NCBI GenBank assembly: GCA_032164245.1
Contig: JAVMKO010000022.1
Coordinates: 14,507,845 to 14,571,844 of the forward strand
Source of the DNA: Sternotherus odoratus
Lineage: Eukaryota > Chordata > Testudines > Kinosternidae
Reading direction: 5' to 3'
Length of the DNA: 64,000 nucleotides
Part shown: in pieces, positions 21,290-33,451 of the stretch
Layout of the letters: each line of letters opens with the position of its first letter
How positions within the stretch are numbered: position 1 is the stretch's first letter
The notes under the pieces: generated by a model
What the model saw: only the letters and a program-made list of their open reading frames with translations
Told to the model about the DNA's origin: nothing
Databases searched by the model: none
Made by a program: the position numbers and the translations under genes

Positions 21290-22130
21290 CCAGCCCCAAT
21301 CAGATACCACGTACGTGCGCAATGCAGCCGATGGATGGCACTGCCGGACGAGAATAGGGTTGAGCGTCAGTAAACGGAGTGAAGAGTATGAGTGACAGGC
21401 GCGGCAACCAATAACGTGCGGTAGGGTAGGCGCCATATCCTCCAGTCCTAACATTGCCGTTCGGTATCGCTCGGCTCACGTCCTCCCTGGCGCCGCCTGC
21501 AGAGCGCATCGCGCCCCGCCGACAGGAGCCAGGCCCGTCTCAGGGGTGCGCGGTGATTGGCCGCAGCCACCATTAGAGACCGGGAGCGCGGGGCGCTCTT
21601 TGCCCCACCCCCTGCCCATGGTAGCGGCTGGGCTGGTTCTCCCGTCATGGCGGCGGCCTGGGGCGCGTCCTCCCTGGGGTCCGTGTCCATGACTCAGTCC
21701 GGCGCCCCCTGCTAAACAGGGCGCGAGCAGAGCCCGTAGCCACGCCCCCTGTCCCCTCAGCGCCGGACAGAGACCCCGCCCCTAACGCCCCCTTCCCTCC
21801 ATGCTGGGCAGCGACAGCCCGCAACGCCCCGCGTCCCCTCAGGCCAGAGTAGAGCGACCCCGTATCGCCCCGCCCCCCCGTCCCGTGCACGGAGACCCCC
21901 GTAGCCAACTGCCCGTCCCCTCAGGCGCGCAAAGAGGCCACGAAGCCCCCTCCTCCTCCACTGGGCAGAGCCCGTAAAGCGTCCCCCCCAGCGCTGAGTG
22001 GCGAGACCCTGTAACGCCCCTGCCCGACAGAGAGACCCCCCGTAGTGCCCGTTCCCTCAGAGTGCCCAAGGGCGCCAAGCGCGCTCGCGCCCTCTCGCTT
22101 TCTCCCCGTCTGCCCCTGTCAGTCTCACAG
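21290..22130. promoter_or_regulatory. Orphan CpG island with promoter-like elements
   Basis: A CpG-dense block far from either flanking promoter. It holds CCAAT-type boxes (CAACCAATAACG near 21407 and the reverse form GATTGGCCG near 21555), GC boxes, and a short frame starting GTCATGGCGGCGGCC (ATG at 21647) that stops after 22 residues. No splice-supported gene is found. It could be a promoter for a non-coding RNA, a dead promoter, or a repeat-derived island. The open frames here on both strands are low-complexity and are not called as genes. Confidence 0.55.
21717..22066 (+). repeat. Degenerate ~41-bp GC-rich minisatellite
   Basis: Roughly eight or nine degraded copies of a unit with the core GAGACCCCGTAACGCCCC followed by GTCCCCTCAG. 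The CCCCTCAG landmark recurs at 21753, 21835 and 21917, exactly 82 bp apart each time, and a TCCCTCAG variant occurs at 22053. This suggests a 41-bp monomer with an 82-bp higher-order spacing. It makes up the right half of the orphan CpG island. Confidence 0.65.
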
Positions 22131-22549
22131 GCAGAGGCGGGAAAGCGGAGCTTGTTACCTCAGACTGGGGGGAGGGGGCGACGGGGACACGGTCAATAGT
22201 ACAGCAGCCCTTCTCCAACTGGGTTGCGACCCTATTTCACCAGGGCTGGAGGGAGGCTGGCTGGGAAGCCTGAGCTACCACCTCAGGGTTACAGGCCCTC
22301 TGCCCGGTGATGAAGCCTTTGGGCTTTGGCTTCTCCTGGCCAGAACTGGGGAGAGGCAGGCTCAGGCTTCAGCCCCCCTCTCTGGGTTGTTTAGTATTTT
22401 TTGTTGTCAGAGGGGGGTCAGGGTGCAATGAAGTTTGATAACGCTGGTCTAGAGAAAGCAGCTCAGGAACATGTTCTCTGACTCCTAACACAAGAAGAAG
22501 GGAACAGTCAATTGAACAGACAGAAGACAAATCAGAACAGATGAAATAA

Positions 22550-23170
22550 CTTTCACCAGAGGATACTTAACCTGTGGAACTCATTGCCAAAGGAAGTTAT
22601 CAAGGCCAGAAACCAACCATAATTCAAAGAGATTGGACATTTATATGGATCACATATAGCCAGAGTTACAGTAGTTTAATGCTAACCAATAAAACTGGGA
22701 TTTTTCAACTTGGAAAAGAGATGACTACGGGGGGATATGACTGAGGTCTATACAATCATGACTGGTGCAGAGAAAGTAAATAAGGAAGTGTTATTTACTC
22801 CTCATAACACAAGAACTAGGGGTCACCTAATTAAATTAATAGACAGCAAGTTTAAAACAACAGCAAGTATTTTTTCACCCAACACACAGTCTGTGGAACT
22901 CTTTGTCAGAGGATGTTGTGAATGCCAAGACTAGCACAGGGTTCAAAAAAGAACTAGATAAATTAATGGAGGATAGCTCCATCAAAGGCCCTTAGCCAGA
23001 ATGGGCAGGAATGGTGGCCCCAGCCTCTGTTTGCCACAAGCTAGGAATGGGTGACGGGATGGATCACTTGATGATTACCTGTTGGGTTAATTCCCTCTGG
23101 GGCAGCTGGCATTGGCATTAGACCTAAACAGTGGTAGGCAGGATTAAAAACCAGCATGATGGGATAAGGC
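22550..23170 (+). mobile_element. CR1 LINE 3' region, degraded
   Basis: Two overlapping CR1-like segments in the same orientation. Landmarks are CTTAACCTGTGGAACTCATT (22568), a stretch translating as GAEKVNKE...LFTPHNTRTRGH, then TGTGGAACTCTTTGTCAGAG (22892), GAACTAGATAAATTAATGGA and CTGGGGCAGCTGGCATTGGC. Stops and indels break the frame. Confidence 0.85.
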
Positions 23171-23976
23171 TTTTAGGACACCATAATTAAGGTACAACTC
23201 ACTATGGTAAAAATCCTCTGAAAAAGAAATATTCAAGGAACAAGAAGTGGCCAGTTTGACTTCATGAAGGATTGACTCTAATAACCACATTTTTAAAATA
23301 GTGAGTCAAGGCTGCAGGGAAAAAATAAATGCTGCAAAAAATGGTACCCTTTTAAATATAAGGGGAATAAGAACAGCTTCTACAAATATTAAAGAGAATG
23401 AAGCTCAGTTCGTAAAAGGGAAGAATGAAATTATTGGAAACTCAATAATGGCTGGTACTGAACAACTTAAAAATGAGCAGTTGTTAAAACAAAATACAAA
23501 TAAGTTTGGACCTGCCTTAGTAATTTTTCAATAAAAATAACTATTTATGAAAAGCAGAAAAGGGAATACTTGGTAAAATCACAGTCATAAAAGTCAGCCT
23601 GTCAAGATTATATATGTCCAAGGATAGCTTTTGAAAAATCACAAACTGATGAGACACACAAAGACTTAGAGCAAATGCTCTAAAGCAAGGCTAAATGGAT
23701 ATGGAGGTTAGAAGTATGGGGAACAACTAGTAAGGAGACCTGGTTATGATTGTCTGGGTCCTGATCACAAAATGTTAATGAGACTAGTTAGTTTCTAGAA
23801 TGATTTATCACACATATATGCACACATTCTGAAACTATTCTATATAGCCAAGCCATTGTAGCACTTGAAATCACCAAGGGGCAGGGGGGCTCAGAAGGAA
23901 TTTGAATGAGGGGAAAATGGTGGTTTTGCAGACTGGCTGAAGAAAGGTGTTTCAGATGTAGGGGTGACATGAAATT
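23171..23976 (+). other. AT-rich stretch, possible CR1 remnant
   Basis: GGCCAGTTTGACTTCATGAA (23250) could be an older CR1 reverse-transcriptase remnant linking the copies at 22550 and 24260. It is too decayed to be certain. Nothing else is recognised. Confidence 0.3.
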
Positions 23977-24098
23977 AGGGTGACCAAATGTCCCAATTTT
24001 ATAGGGACAGTCCAGATTTTGGGGTCTTTTTCTTATATAAGATCCTATTACCCCCTACCCCTTTTCCTGATTTTTCAAACTTGCTATTTGGTCACCCT
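23977..24098. mobile_element. Short MITE with AGGGTGACCA ends
   Basis: A 122-bp element with inverted ends AGGGTGACCAAA and TTTGGTCACCCT (right end read on the plus strand). Internal text TTTATAGGGACAGTCCAGAT and TTTTTCTTATATAAGATCCT is typical of a very abundant turtle MITE. A related end is seen at about 40945. Confidence 0.75.
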
Positions 24099-24259
24099 TC
24101 ATCATATGCAGTACAGAGAGTTGTTTGGTGGGGAAGCAACCATATGACATGTTAAGCAATAAGTAGCATGGGGGGGGGAAGGGAAACTGTTCTAAAAATT
24201 AAATCTTAGCATAAAATTTGAATAGTAAAGCATATGATACTGTGTCTCAAAATATTTCA

Positions 24260-24510
24260 GATGAATTCAGACTGGTTTGGCTAAGAACTCTCAGGGGAAT
24301 GAAACCCTATTCAGAAGTCATGTGAAATGACAAAGGTCAGTACTGAACTGTGGGTTGGGGTACCATAAGGACTGTTAGGCCTATTCCTATATAATGTCTT
24401 CAGTGAGGATTTGGAGGAGGAATTAAACAGCATGCTAATGAAATTCACAGATAATCCCAAACTGGGAGAAGTTAGAAAATATTAATGAGAACAGAACAAT
24501 TTTTGAGGTT
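24260..24510 (+). mobile_element. CR1 LINE ORF2 fragment (reverse transcriptase part)
   Basis: The stretch TCTTCAGTGAGGATTTGGAG...GCTAATGAAATTCACAGAT corresponds to the CR1 reverse-transcriptase region around the conserved ADD motif (here decayed). The frame is broken by stops. Confidence 0.65.
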
Positions 24511-24519
24511 TTGTCACGT

Positions 24520-25101
24520 TCGGGTATAATCTAGACCAGTGAAGGGCTAGGTGCCTTCAATGCTCTCGTGCTGTAGCTCACACCCATAGCCATCAAACAA
24601 TCATGTACTACAAGTCTGTGTGCCAACAGCTCTGATTTTAGGAGCCTGCTTGTTACATCCCAGCCATACTGGTATCCACCAGCCTTGGTTAACCAAATGA
24701 CTTCAAACACATTTCCAGTCCTGAGTTTTCCTCAAACCATGTGCCCTGAAATGTCCAGTCCTTTCTTGAACCATTCAGAAGCAAAATAAGATTTCTTTGT
24801 ACCTTTAAAAAGTAAGCACTCAACTTGCTACCTTAACTGGAGTTGACAGTCACTTCAATTCATATACAGCACTGGGTTGGTTTAGATTAAAATAAAACAA
24901 GTTTATAAGCAACAGGACATAGGGTAAGTCACGTCAAGTAAAAGAAATAAAAGGTAGGGATGATTACAAGCAAATAAAAGTGAAAAACATGCATCTAAAA
25001 GTCTAAAACAAGCCAAGTATAGCCTGTGTTTAAGATCACTTTTTGTCCAGTATGGCTGACTGCCTCTTGGTCAGGATTTTTCCACAGATGTAGAGAGTGC
25101 T
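24520..25101. other. Possible older LTR sequence around a younger solo LTR
   Basis: AT-rich sequence with AAACAAGTTTATAAGCAACA (24895) and repeated AATAAAAG motifs looks like an old LTR read antisense, into which the element at 25102-25598 may have inserted. Its outer limits cannot be fixed and the family is not identified. Confidence 0.3.
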
Positions 25102-25598
25102 TGTTGCAGGGTACCCTTCGAATCCCATAGAGACGAGGCTCACACACAGTGGCTAGATGGAAAGTGGTGAGTTTATTGAAGGTAGTGACATCACAACGCC
25201 TGGGGGTCCCAGCTGCAGGCTGTCACTGATGAGGGACCTGGCACATCCAAGCGATGCCCAGGAAAGAAGCCCAACACACAAGGGTGTGTCAGCACAGAAA
25301 TACTCATGCTCATTTACATATCTCATGAATAGCAAGCAGCAAGCAAGATTGGTTGATTACAGGCTGTTCAGCACTTGTTGATTATACACTGTCCTGCCTC
25401 AGTTTACCTGTTTAGTTTCACACACACTCGTTCTCACACAGACGGGGTAAACAACTTACACAGCTGAGAAACTGTTCTCAGACACATACACACAAAATAA
25501 CAGAAACACAAGGCCATTCCCAAGGTGATAACCTTATTATGCCGTCCCCTGGAGACGACTCAGAAGCGTACCTATGCCCCCTACCAATTGCCGTCACA
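25102..25598 (-). mobile_element. Solo LTR of an endogenous retrovirus-like element
   Basis: A 497-bp block that on the minus strand begins TGTGACGGC and ends GCAACA, so it has TG...CA ends. AATAAA lies at 25177-25172 on the minus strand, followed by a short U5-like stretch. No internal gag/pol/env sequence, primer-binding site or second LTR is next to it, so it is a solo LTR left by recombination. The immediate flanks do not show a matching 4-6 bp duplication. Confidence 0.65.
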
Positions 25599-26029
25599 AT
25601 AATCTTCTGCTCACTACAGTGCTGGTTCCCCTTATCTTCCTAGTAGGTGAAAGATAACTTGGGGTTCTTTGCTCCTTTGTTTTATAGTTCTGTGAACTTT
25701 TGAAATGGATTCTTCTGAAAGTTGCCTCCCCCCAAAATAATGTTTATTCAAGTTCAACATGGAGTTTTGTGGTGAAGGAATTTCCATGCTGGTTTCTTCA
25801 CCTGCTGGTATTTGCTAAAATGCAAATTGATCTGTTCCTTCCCTTTCTGATGCAAATAAATGGCCACTTGACATGTGATTGCTAATCAACTGCGATGACA
25901 TCTGCTGGAGGCGTCAGCTTGTCCTTTGTCTGGCAGGAAATGGTTTACCCTGCCTGACTTGTCTGCTAAACATATTTTAGTTTTACATTTCCTTCATATT
26001 TGTATGTCCCTTGGGCATTTACCATACAT
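25599..26029. other. Intergenic, no supported feature
   Basis: AT-rich sequence, possibly part of the same old LTR that flanks the solo LTR. No exon is recognised. Confidence 0.3.
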
Positions 26030-26385
26030 ATATCACCCTGACTGGGCAACAAAATGGCAAATGAAATTTAATATGGATAAATGTAAAGTAACACACATTA
26101 GAAAAAATAACCCCAACCAACTATACATACAATATGATGGGGGCTAATTTAACTACAAATAATCAGGAAAAAGATCATCCATACAGTGTGCAGTGGCAGC
26201 AGTCAAAAAAGCCAACAGGATGTTAGGAATCCTTAAAAAATGGGATAGAGAATGAGATGGAAAATACCTTATTGCTCTTATATAAATCCAGGGTGCGTTC
26301 ACATCTTGAATACAGCGTACAGATGTGGTCTCCTCATCTCCAAAAAAATACACCGCATTAGAAAAGGTTCAGAGAAGGCACATCT
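26030..26385 (+). mobile_element. CR1 LINE ORF2 fragment
   Basis: It translates in pieces as DWATKWQMKFNMDKCKVTHI, then AVKKANRMLGILKKWDRE and SRVRSHLEYSVQMWSPHLQK, which are the CR1 reverse-transcriptase C-terminal segments. Several frame breaks show it is dead. Confidence 0.88.
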
Positions 26386-28703
26386 TTTTGTGGGGCTGCC
26401 ACAGCCGGAAGTTCCCAAGCAGGGTAAAGTATATAGTGTGTGTGTGTATGTGAATGACAGGCCCAGTCAGCACTCCTGTGAGGCCACAAAAACTTGGACT
26501 TCAAAAATTTGTTTCCTCCACTTCTCTTTTATTTTAGGTTATTTTTTATTAGAATCTTTAAATTCAGTACAGAAAAGTCAATAAAGCCAGTTCAGAACAT
26601 GTCAAATAAAAACTAGTTTCAGCAACAGCACAATCACTTGACCAACATTTACAACTCAGAGAAACTCTCAAATAGAGAAATGCTCTTGCGCTCACAGGCC
26701 CTATAATAACAACCTGATGTCCCAGTCCTGTGTAATGTTAGCATTCGATATTGGAAATGGATGGCTCAGGCAATGTAAGAGAGACAATTGTGGTCTAACA
26801 GGGAGGTAAGGACAAGAACATCATAATTTGCCAACACAGAAAGGGAAAAGGATTTGACGGTGAGCTGGGTTTATAATGTACATGTATTAAGAATAAAATT
26901 TTAAAAAGTTTCCTCAAACACCACAAAAAGTGGCTTTAAAAGGGTTCAGATAACATTTCTGTTTCTTTTTCAGTAGGCATTTTGCCATAAGTGGAATTGT
27001 TTTGTTTCCAGTGGGACAACTGGAAATGAAACAACTCTTTATTGCATGGATATTCCAGGAATCTACCTCTCCCAGGTCCTGTTTGGCCCCAGAAGGCTAC
27101 CAAAACTAGTCAAATTCTGCCCTCAAATATGCACATGTGGCTCCTACAGAAGTCAATGAAAATTTCAGGAGCTCAATACAATTAAAAAGCGGCTAGACAA
27201 TTATATGAATGATGAGAATAAGAAGCCAATTGATGGGAATAGGAAGAATTTTCCCCTACAGGTTGCTGCTTGCTACAGATGTTTCTGGCACCTTCCTCTG
27301 AAGCAGCTGGTACTGTCAGAGACAGGATACTAATCTAAAAGGATGTGCTGATTTTCTAGCACAGACTATATTTTTTTGGTGGTTTTGATTCAGATGCCAT
27401 AGAAAGTTTCGTTATTGCAGCAAGATGGCACATGTTGGGAAGAGTGCTGTGCCATCTGGCAGAAGTGCAGAGCTTGGGAATAAAATGAGAGTGCCCAATT
27501 TAAACCACAGGGGAAGCAACACAACAAATGGGGAATATTTCCACAGAAACGGGGGGTACTTTTATTCCCAGATGTCAGAGTTAGATTTATAGATCAACCA
27601 CAACTGAACTATAAACAGGATTGCTCAGTCTAGCCACAAACATGCCAAGGAAGGGTCTAATTAATTATTGCTTGTAAAGCACTACAGAAGAATCCTCATA
27701 ATTATTATAAGGGGCAGCAAGAATAGTAATTTCACTTTCTGTTGCTAGTAACCACTGGATAAGAGTAAACTGTCCTTCAAATGCTAATACAGGATAGAGG
27801 AAACTGTTACTAATGCAGTAATGTGCGGTCTACAAAACAGCAGCATGAAATGGTTAGATGGGAAGGCCACACTTTGTTAAAGGCACTGATAGACATTTTA
27901 AATATGCTGTTTCCTGGCCTGATATACAATAATAATCCAGACAATTAAACCAATAACTGGTACCATTATGTTCCTGATCTTCAGTACAAAGTGCATCCAA
28001 TATTCCTGGATAGCATTAGAACCAAAAGTACACATAACTGTTATGTATACAAATATGAAAGCACTGTATAGAAAGAAAAATCATTAGAAAGTAAGGTTAT
28101 TTCAAGTCTGAATTTTTTGAAATATTTTTTCTTACTGGCACTCTTCTCTGTTTCTAAAAGGCACTTAGAGGTAAACAAGCAAGGTTTCTGCAGCACCAGT
28201 CCTTGCGCTGGTGCATCTCAAAAGTAGAAGTGGGCATCTCCAGACTGACTCCATGTTGCTGTAAGTGAAAAAGGAAGCAAACTCTGGCTATTTATTACTA
28301 TTCTGGTGCCAAACAAGATTCAGTAATTTTTTTAAAAATGGCAAAGGTGTTTGTGTGTATTTAAAAAAATACTCATTCCAGAGTGTGCATGCGAGAGATG
28401 GATCTGTCTGTACAATAAATGCCTTACTGCATGGCATGGGATGCAGTGAGAATTACAGTTATCTGTACTATCCAGATCAGGAGACCCAGCGAGGCCAGCA
28501 ATGTACAGACTCACCTTTCACAAAGGAACAGTGCCAGTAAGGTTAGGTCTTCGCTAATAAAAGATCAATGATGCCATCGTGTCTGTCTAATAGGTTATTT
28601 ACAGCCTGCTGATCTGCAAAGACCCTTTCATTTGACTGGCAAAGACTAAGACAACTGCTTCTGTATAGCTATTTATTTTTTGCTAGCCTTCTCTTTATAA
28701 AGA
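26386..28703. other. Intergenic, no supported gene
   Basis: About 2.3 kb with no exon recognised. It may include the distal 3' UTR of TSPAN2, but no boundary is visible. Confidence 0.35.
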
Positions 28704-28842
28704 ATCAGAGGGGTAGCCGTGTTAGTCTGGAATAGCAGAAGTGACAAAGAGTCCTGTGGCACCTTAAAGACTAACTAAAGTATTGAAGCATAAGCTTTTG
28801 TGGGCTCATACCCACTTCGTAGGATGCAAGCAGTGGATGCAC
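28704..28842 (-). mobile_element. Penelope-like element, terminal fragment
   Basis: The plus strand starts AATCAGAGGGGTAGCCGTGT and continues through GAGTCCTGTGGCACCTTAAA, ACTAACTAAAG and ACCCACTTCGTAGGATGCAA, the terminal (3') part of the same Neptune-type family as 4870-5570. Only about 140 bp remain. It is truncated before the coding region. Confidence 0.85.
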
Positions 28843-30766
28843 TTGGGTTCACACAGTGCTTGAATTAATGCCCTGATATAGCATATATTTCCTGAAGTCC
28901 TATATCCTTCCAGCATGTTTCAATGGAGCAAAGACTATTATAGTGAATGCACCATATTGTTGGAGAGCAGGGATCATTTTATTAAGATAACAGTTGAGAT
29001 GAGCCCTTCTCCATTATACTTACTCTCTAATTTGGAACCTAGGAAAACCAAATCACAATTGCATTAGAAATCTGGATAGGATAGACAGAGAGGCAAGGAT
29101 GCTACACAAGTTCATGCATATCTCTAGCACAGCTCCCTTTCTGAAACATTTAGTGGCGGAGGAGAGCGGGGGGAAGAGAGAGAGACTGCTTTCCCAAACG
29201 AATTGAGCCAAAAATATAAGATTCAGTCTCTCATGTACTTTATTTCCCCTTTATGGGGAGAATACTTCTAGGCTGTTGAATGTTTTAAACGGAACATTCT
29301 ATTGTGAATAAATAAGAAAAATAAAAGTATGAAAGCAAGCTACGTAAACTCAAGCCCTGAGGTATTTCAAGGATACAGTGTAATTCTTACATCTCTTACC
29401 CACAAAGCATAATTGCCAATAAGAAAATGACTCTTTATGACTCTATAAAAATGCCTTGCCTTTACTTCCTATACCCAAAGGAGAAGGCGAGAGATTTGAG
29501 GTAAAAGCCCCACTGAAGTGGTGATAGTTGCAGTAGTTCAGAGCAGAGGCAGAAATTAAGGTATTAAAGCGCCACTTTTGTTTCTCTCTAACAGTCTCCA
29601 TGATTTGTCTCCCACTGCACAGCTAGATCTAGCTACAAGATCTCCCACAACGCTGCTGCTTTTCTGGGTAAAGGCTTCAATCCTGCACTAGCCTCTGTGC
29701 TGGGTGCAGTTCTTCTGGGGTCATTTGGCCTCTGTACAAGTATAGTCAATGCTAGCTGCTCCCAGGGTGGGACTGTCAGCTTCAGCTCTCTTCAGCCCTT
29801 TTGAAAATCTCCACTTTAAAAATTAATAGGATTTTAGAGATCTTTCAAATGCATAACTGATTTTGTCACACAGACTGGGCTGGGAAGCCAAGGCACACTT
29901 TATCCTGGTATAACTGACTCTGCATTACCCGTTGGCCTCCCTCTCTCTCTTAACCTTCCCCCTTTCACCAGGTCCTAAGACTCCCCAAGAAGCCTTCTTT
30001 GTTCAGATGTAGGGCCCAATCCTACCAACGCTTCTGCATGTGACACTGAAGTCGACAGGACTATTCACATGGAGTACATACTTCCAGGAACAGGCCCTTA
30101 CATATTAACTCATTTGAATAAATCAGATTTATTAATTGGGTTTCCTTTTAATTTTGGGAAGACTGGGTAAAAACTACATTAAAGGTTTTATTTTTAAAAT
30201 GGCAGTTGCTTCTACACTGATTATTAGGCACCAGGGGGTCACTATGAAAGGGTTTCAACCTGGATATATGCCAGGGCTGTATGCACACTCTCACATAGTG
30301 GGGACGCTGCAGGAATGTGCATGCAAACATGTGCCCACACAACAACATGTATCATATGCATGCATTCACCCATACAACATACTGTCATATACAGACAGCT
30401 GTACTTGTGCACTCTTGCAGGTGGAGACAGGCATGTGCTTACCCAGCGTATACAGATGTGCAGGCACTCAGCCATATATATGCAAAGATATTTAAAAACA
30501 AATTAATTTTAGGTACCACCTTTGCCTTTTCATTTTAGGAAAGTACATTTTAAACCCTCATTTTACTCATTTCAGTTTTCTGACTTAAAAGTTTGAACAC
30601 AATTAATGCAATTCACATTAATCAAATGGCGCCTTTTCTTCTCAGTTGATTAAAAGACTAATCAAAAATGTATTATGATTCTATGATTACAATTATTAAA
30701 CTCGGAGGATGCATCTTGTAAAGTTAGGTCTGGAAGTCCTGGACCATAGAAATTGTGCCGTGAGTT
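28843..30766. other. Intergenic or TSPAN2 3' UTR, low information
   Basis: The TSPAN2 3' UTR (minus strand) must begin just below 30767. Minus-strand AATAAA candidates occur near 30135 and 29240, but none is decisive. At about 30012-30100 there is text resembling an old palindromic amniote repeat (CAATCCTACCAACG...). A degenerate CATG/ACAC-rich tract lies at about 30280-30490. Confidence 0.35.
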
Positions 30767-30832
30767 TTAGAGCATGTCTCGTGTATTGCGGATAGCACAG
30801 CAGAGAACCATGCTGAATATCATGCCAAAGAT
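30767..30832 (-). CDS. TSPAN2: TSPAN2 exon 8, terminal coding exon
   Basis: Minus-strand acceptor TCTTTTAG, then [21 protein letters not shown] and TAA. This is the end of TM4 and the short cytoplasmic tail with the membrane-adjacent cysteine pair. Confidence 0.95.
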   Translation of the reverse strand: MFGMIFSMVLCCAIRNTRDML

Positions 30833-33413
30833 CTAAAAGAGAAGGAACATGCTTTAGAGATTTCCATAAGATGCCTCCGCTTAGAAAAGCAGGTATAGTT
30901 ATAAAACAGTTGTTTCATAACAAACTGATGATCTTCATAGGGGGTAGTGGGCACAGATGACTATTCCTCTCTATAAGTCTCAGGACTGAAGACAGTTAAC
31001 ATGGAAGAGACATCCCCATTACTCAGAGCTAAGATGATAGGACCATAGCAGTGTCATGGATGTTTTAAATGCTCTGCAAGCATAATCCCCTTCCTAAATA
31101 TCACTGGAGAGATTATTAATACTATTAATGATACTGTCATCTGTGCTGACACAAGATCAACACGATCATTGGTATCAAATCCAGCACTGTAAAAGGGGCT
31201 TGAATTTCAGTCTAGCACAGAAATGTGGTTATAGGAGGTCTCTGTTCATGAATTATCATGTGTACTTCTGCATAAGAGCAGAACTCAGCTCTGGGTGTAA
31301 AAATAGACTAACGTATGGGATTGCTGCAGGATACTGTAGGTTTAGAGAAACAAACTCTTAATATTTACTGTACATGAGGCAAGTTTATACACTGCATGTA
31401 AATAAAATCTATAGCCTTAAATCACAGGAAACTGCAGGGAAAGTTTAAATGGAATCTAGTGGAGGGTGCTAGAGTCTCTAGTAATTCCTCCTAGTCACAA
31501 TTTTTAGCTCCAGAACAGAGTTCACAGGCAATAAGCAAAGACTTTGTCCATATTCATGAGAAACAGGCAAGCTATACCATTGAATCCCTCCCCGAGGAAC
31601 AAAGTGCAACAGCTGGCCAGCTTTACCACATGGGAGCCATGGACTAGCACTTGCTTCTCCTTCCAGCCCAAAAGCCATCTGCCTAGTTCAAATTCAGTTC
31701 TGTTCAAGCAATGGGCATAGGAATGAGGATGTGCTGATTTCTAGCTTCTAGGCAAGCCATGAAAATCTATCACAATATCACAGGTTTCCTTCACCAGATT
31801 TTTAGCGTGCAGGACCTGGGAAAATAAGTTCCTTACAGGCAACTGGTTAAATTACACATCACCCTTCATGTTCAGATCCATTATGTGTACAGCATGGATC
31901 CAAATATTTAGGGACAGACAACACCAGTGCCGACAATGGGTTGGAATAGGTGAAATTTCAGGGTAACTGGTTGGTTTTCAGTACACTCAGCCTTTTGGGC
32001 TGAAGTTATTAATTTATATTTATTTACAACCGTAACAAAGTGGAATTTCTCCCAAATAGTTTGTATTCACTCAAAAATTTATGTGCAGAGTGACTCTCAG
32101 AGAAAAAACTCATTGAAAGGATCAGGGGCAGTTGATATAGTATGGAAATCTCCCCAGCAGCTACTGCAGAGTATCTCCCAGGAAATATGGACTCAGGGGA
32201 GGGTGCAGGGATTGCATATAGACATGTATTTACTCACTGTGATGCCAGCAATTCCAATTCCAACGATTCCAACTAAATGCAGATTAGAGTTAATTAAATT
32301 CTGGATTTCATCCAGGCAGTTCTATTAAAACAGAATGAAAGTTATACTTAGTTCCTAGATAAATATTTCTATATCATTTCCCTAAACCCCTGTCTTCATG
32401 TACATGAAGAAAGGCTAACACGATGACCTGTCTGCTAACCTGCCTTCCTTGCCTTGTACCCACCTGGACATTTCTTGCTACTAGGTAGCTTACGATCCCC
32501 TCATCTGAGCCATCAATGAGGCTTTAAACTGCCAGGAATCATTTCCTTTGTTGTCCTCACCATACTCTTTGCATACCAGGTGTCATCTCACATGGCACTC
32601 ACATGTGGGTTTTCATTAATAGCTTCCTCAGAAGGTAAAGCCAGATGTGTGTCCGGATACATTAAATCAGGGGAATATGGCCTTTCAGGATAATGTTGCA
32701 ACTGCAGGCAGGTGCCCCAAAAAACTAGAAATGAAAGTGTTTCCCTCATCTTAATTGGCCACATTCCTAGCCAGGGTCCTGTGAGGATGGTGAAGACAGG
32801 CAAATGCCATAAGTCAATCTTCATCAGGACTTTCATTCAGACTCCAAGACACCAACATCTAAGTGCCCCTGCTCTTCAGACTGTGTGCCATTACTGCCAC
32901 AGCTACCTCGGGAGGTAATAGGGAGGCTGCAGGCAACAAGAGCTGGTGGTGTTCACATTTCTGACCCCTCACACTCCTCTGCCTCCATGCCGTTCAGCTG
33001 CACAGAGCTGCCCATGGTTGAGAGGGTCCTGGAGCCTATTCAGGGCAGAGAGCTGCTCTGACTCTCCTGAAATAGGATTCTGCTTGTACATTTCTCCAAT
33101 TTCATCATAAGTAACGCTGATATGGACAAAGGATGTTTGAATCATCTGAAGTCAGCTGATCTGACTATGGACATAGTCTCTCCTCAGCTAGCTCCTCTGG
33201 GCTATAAACCTCAGTCCGTCCCAGTGTCATCATTAGTGCTATTTTTGCTCCTTGTGTGTCAGAGAAACTTCTGTTTCGAACTGACATAGCTGTGGAGAAA
33301 GGTAATTAAAACAATCAGCAAAGAAGACACTTACCTTGGGTGTCTGGATGCCCTCTGGACAGGTGGGCTTTACCTGAACCTCACTTTCTTTACCACAGCA
33401 TTGAAGCTAAGCA

Positions 33414-33451
<38 letters not shown>

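Noticed and set aside
21014..22078. Several 60-146 codon frames in the orphan CpG island, including the ATG at 21647
   Set aside because: Low-complexity text from the minisatellite and GC-rich DNA. Frames overlap on both strands, and the 21647 frame stops after 22 residues with no convincing donor site.
33416..33448. Possible CRISPR-like or tandem array
   Set aside because: It is a plain GA microsatellite; there are no spacers, and the genome is vertebrate.
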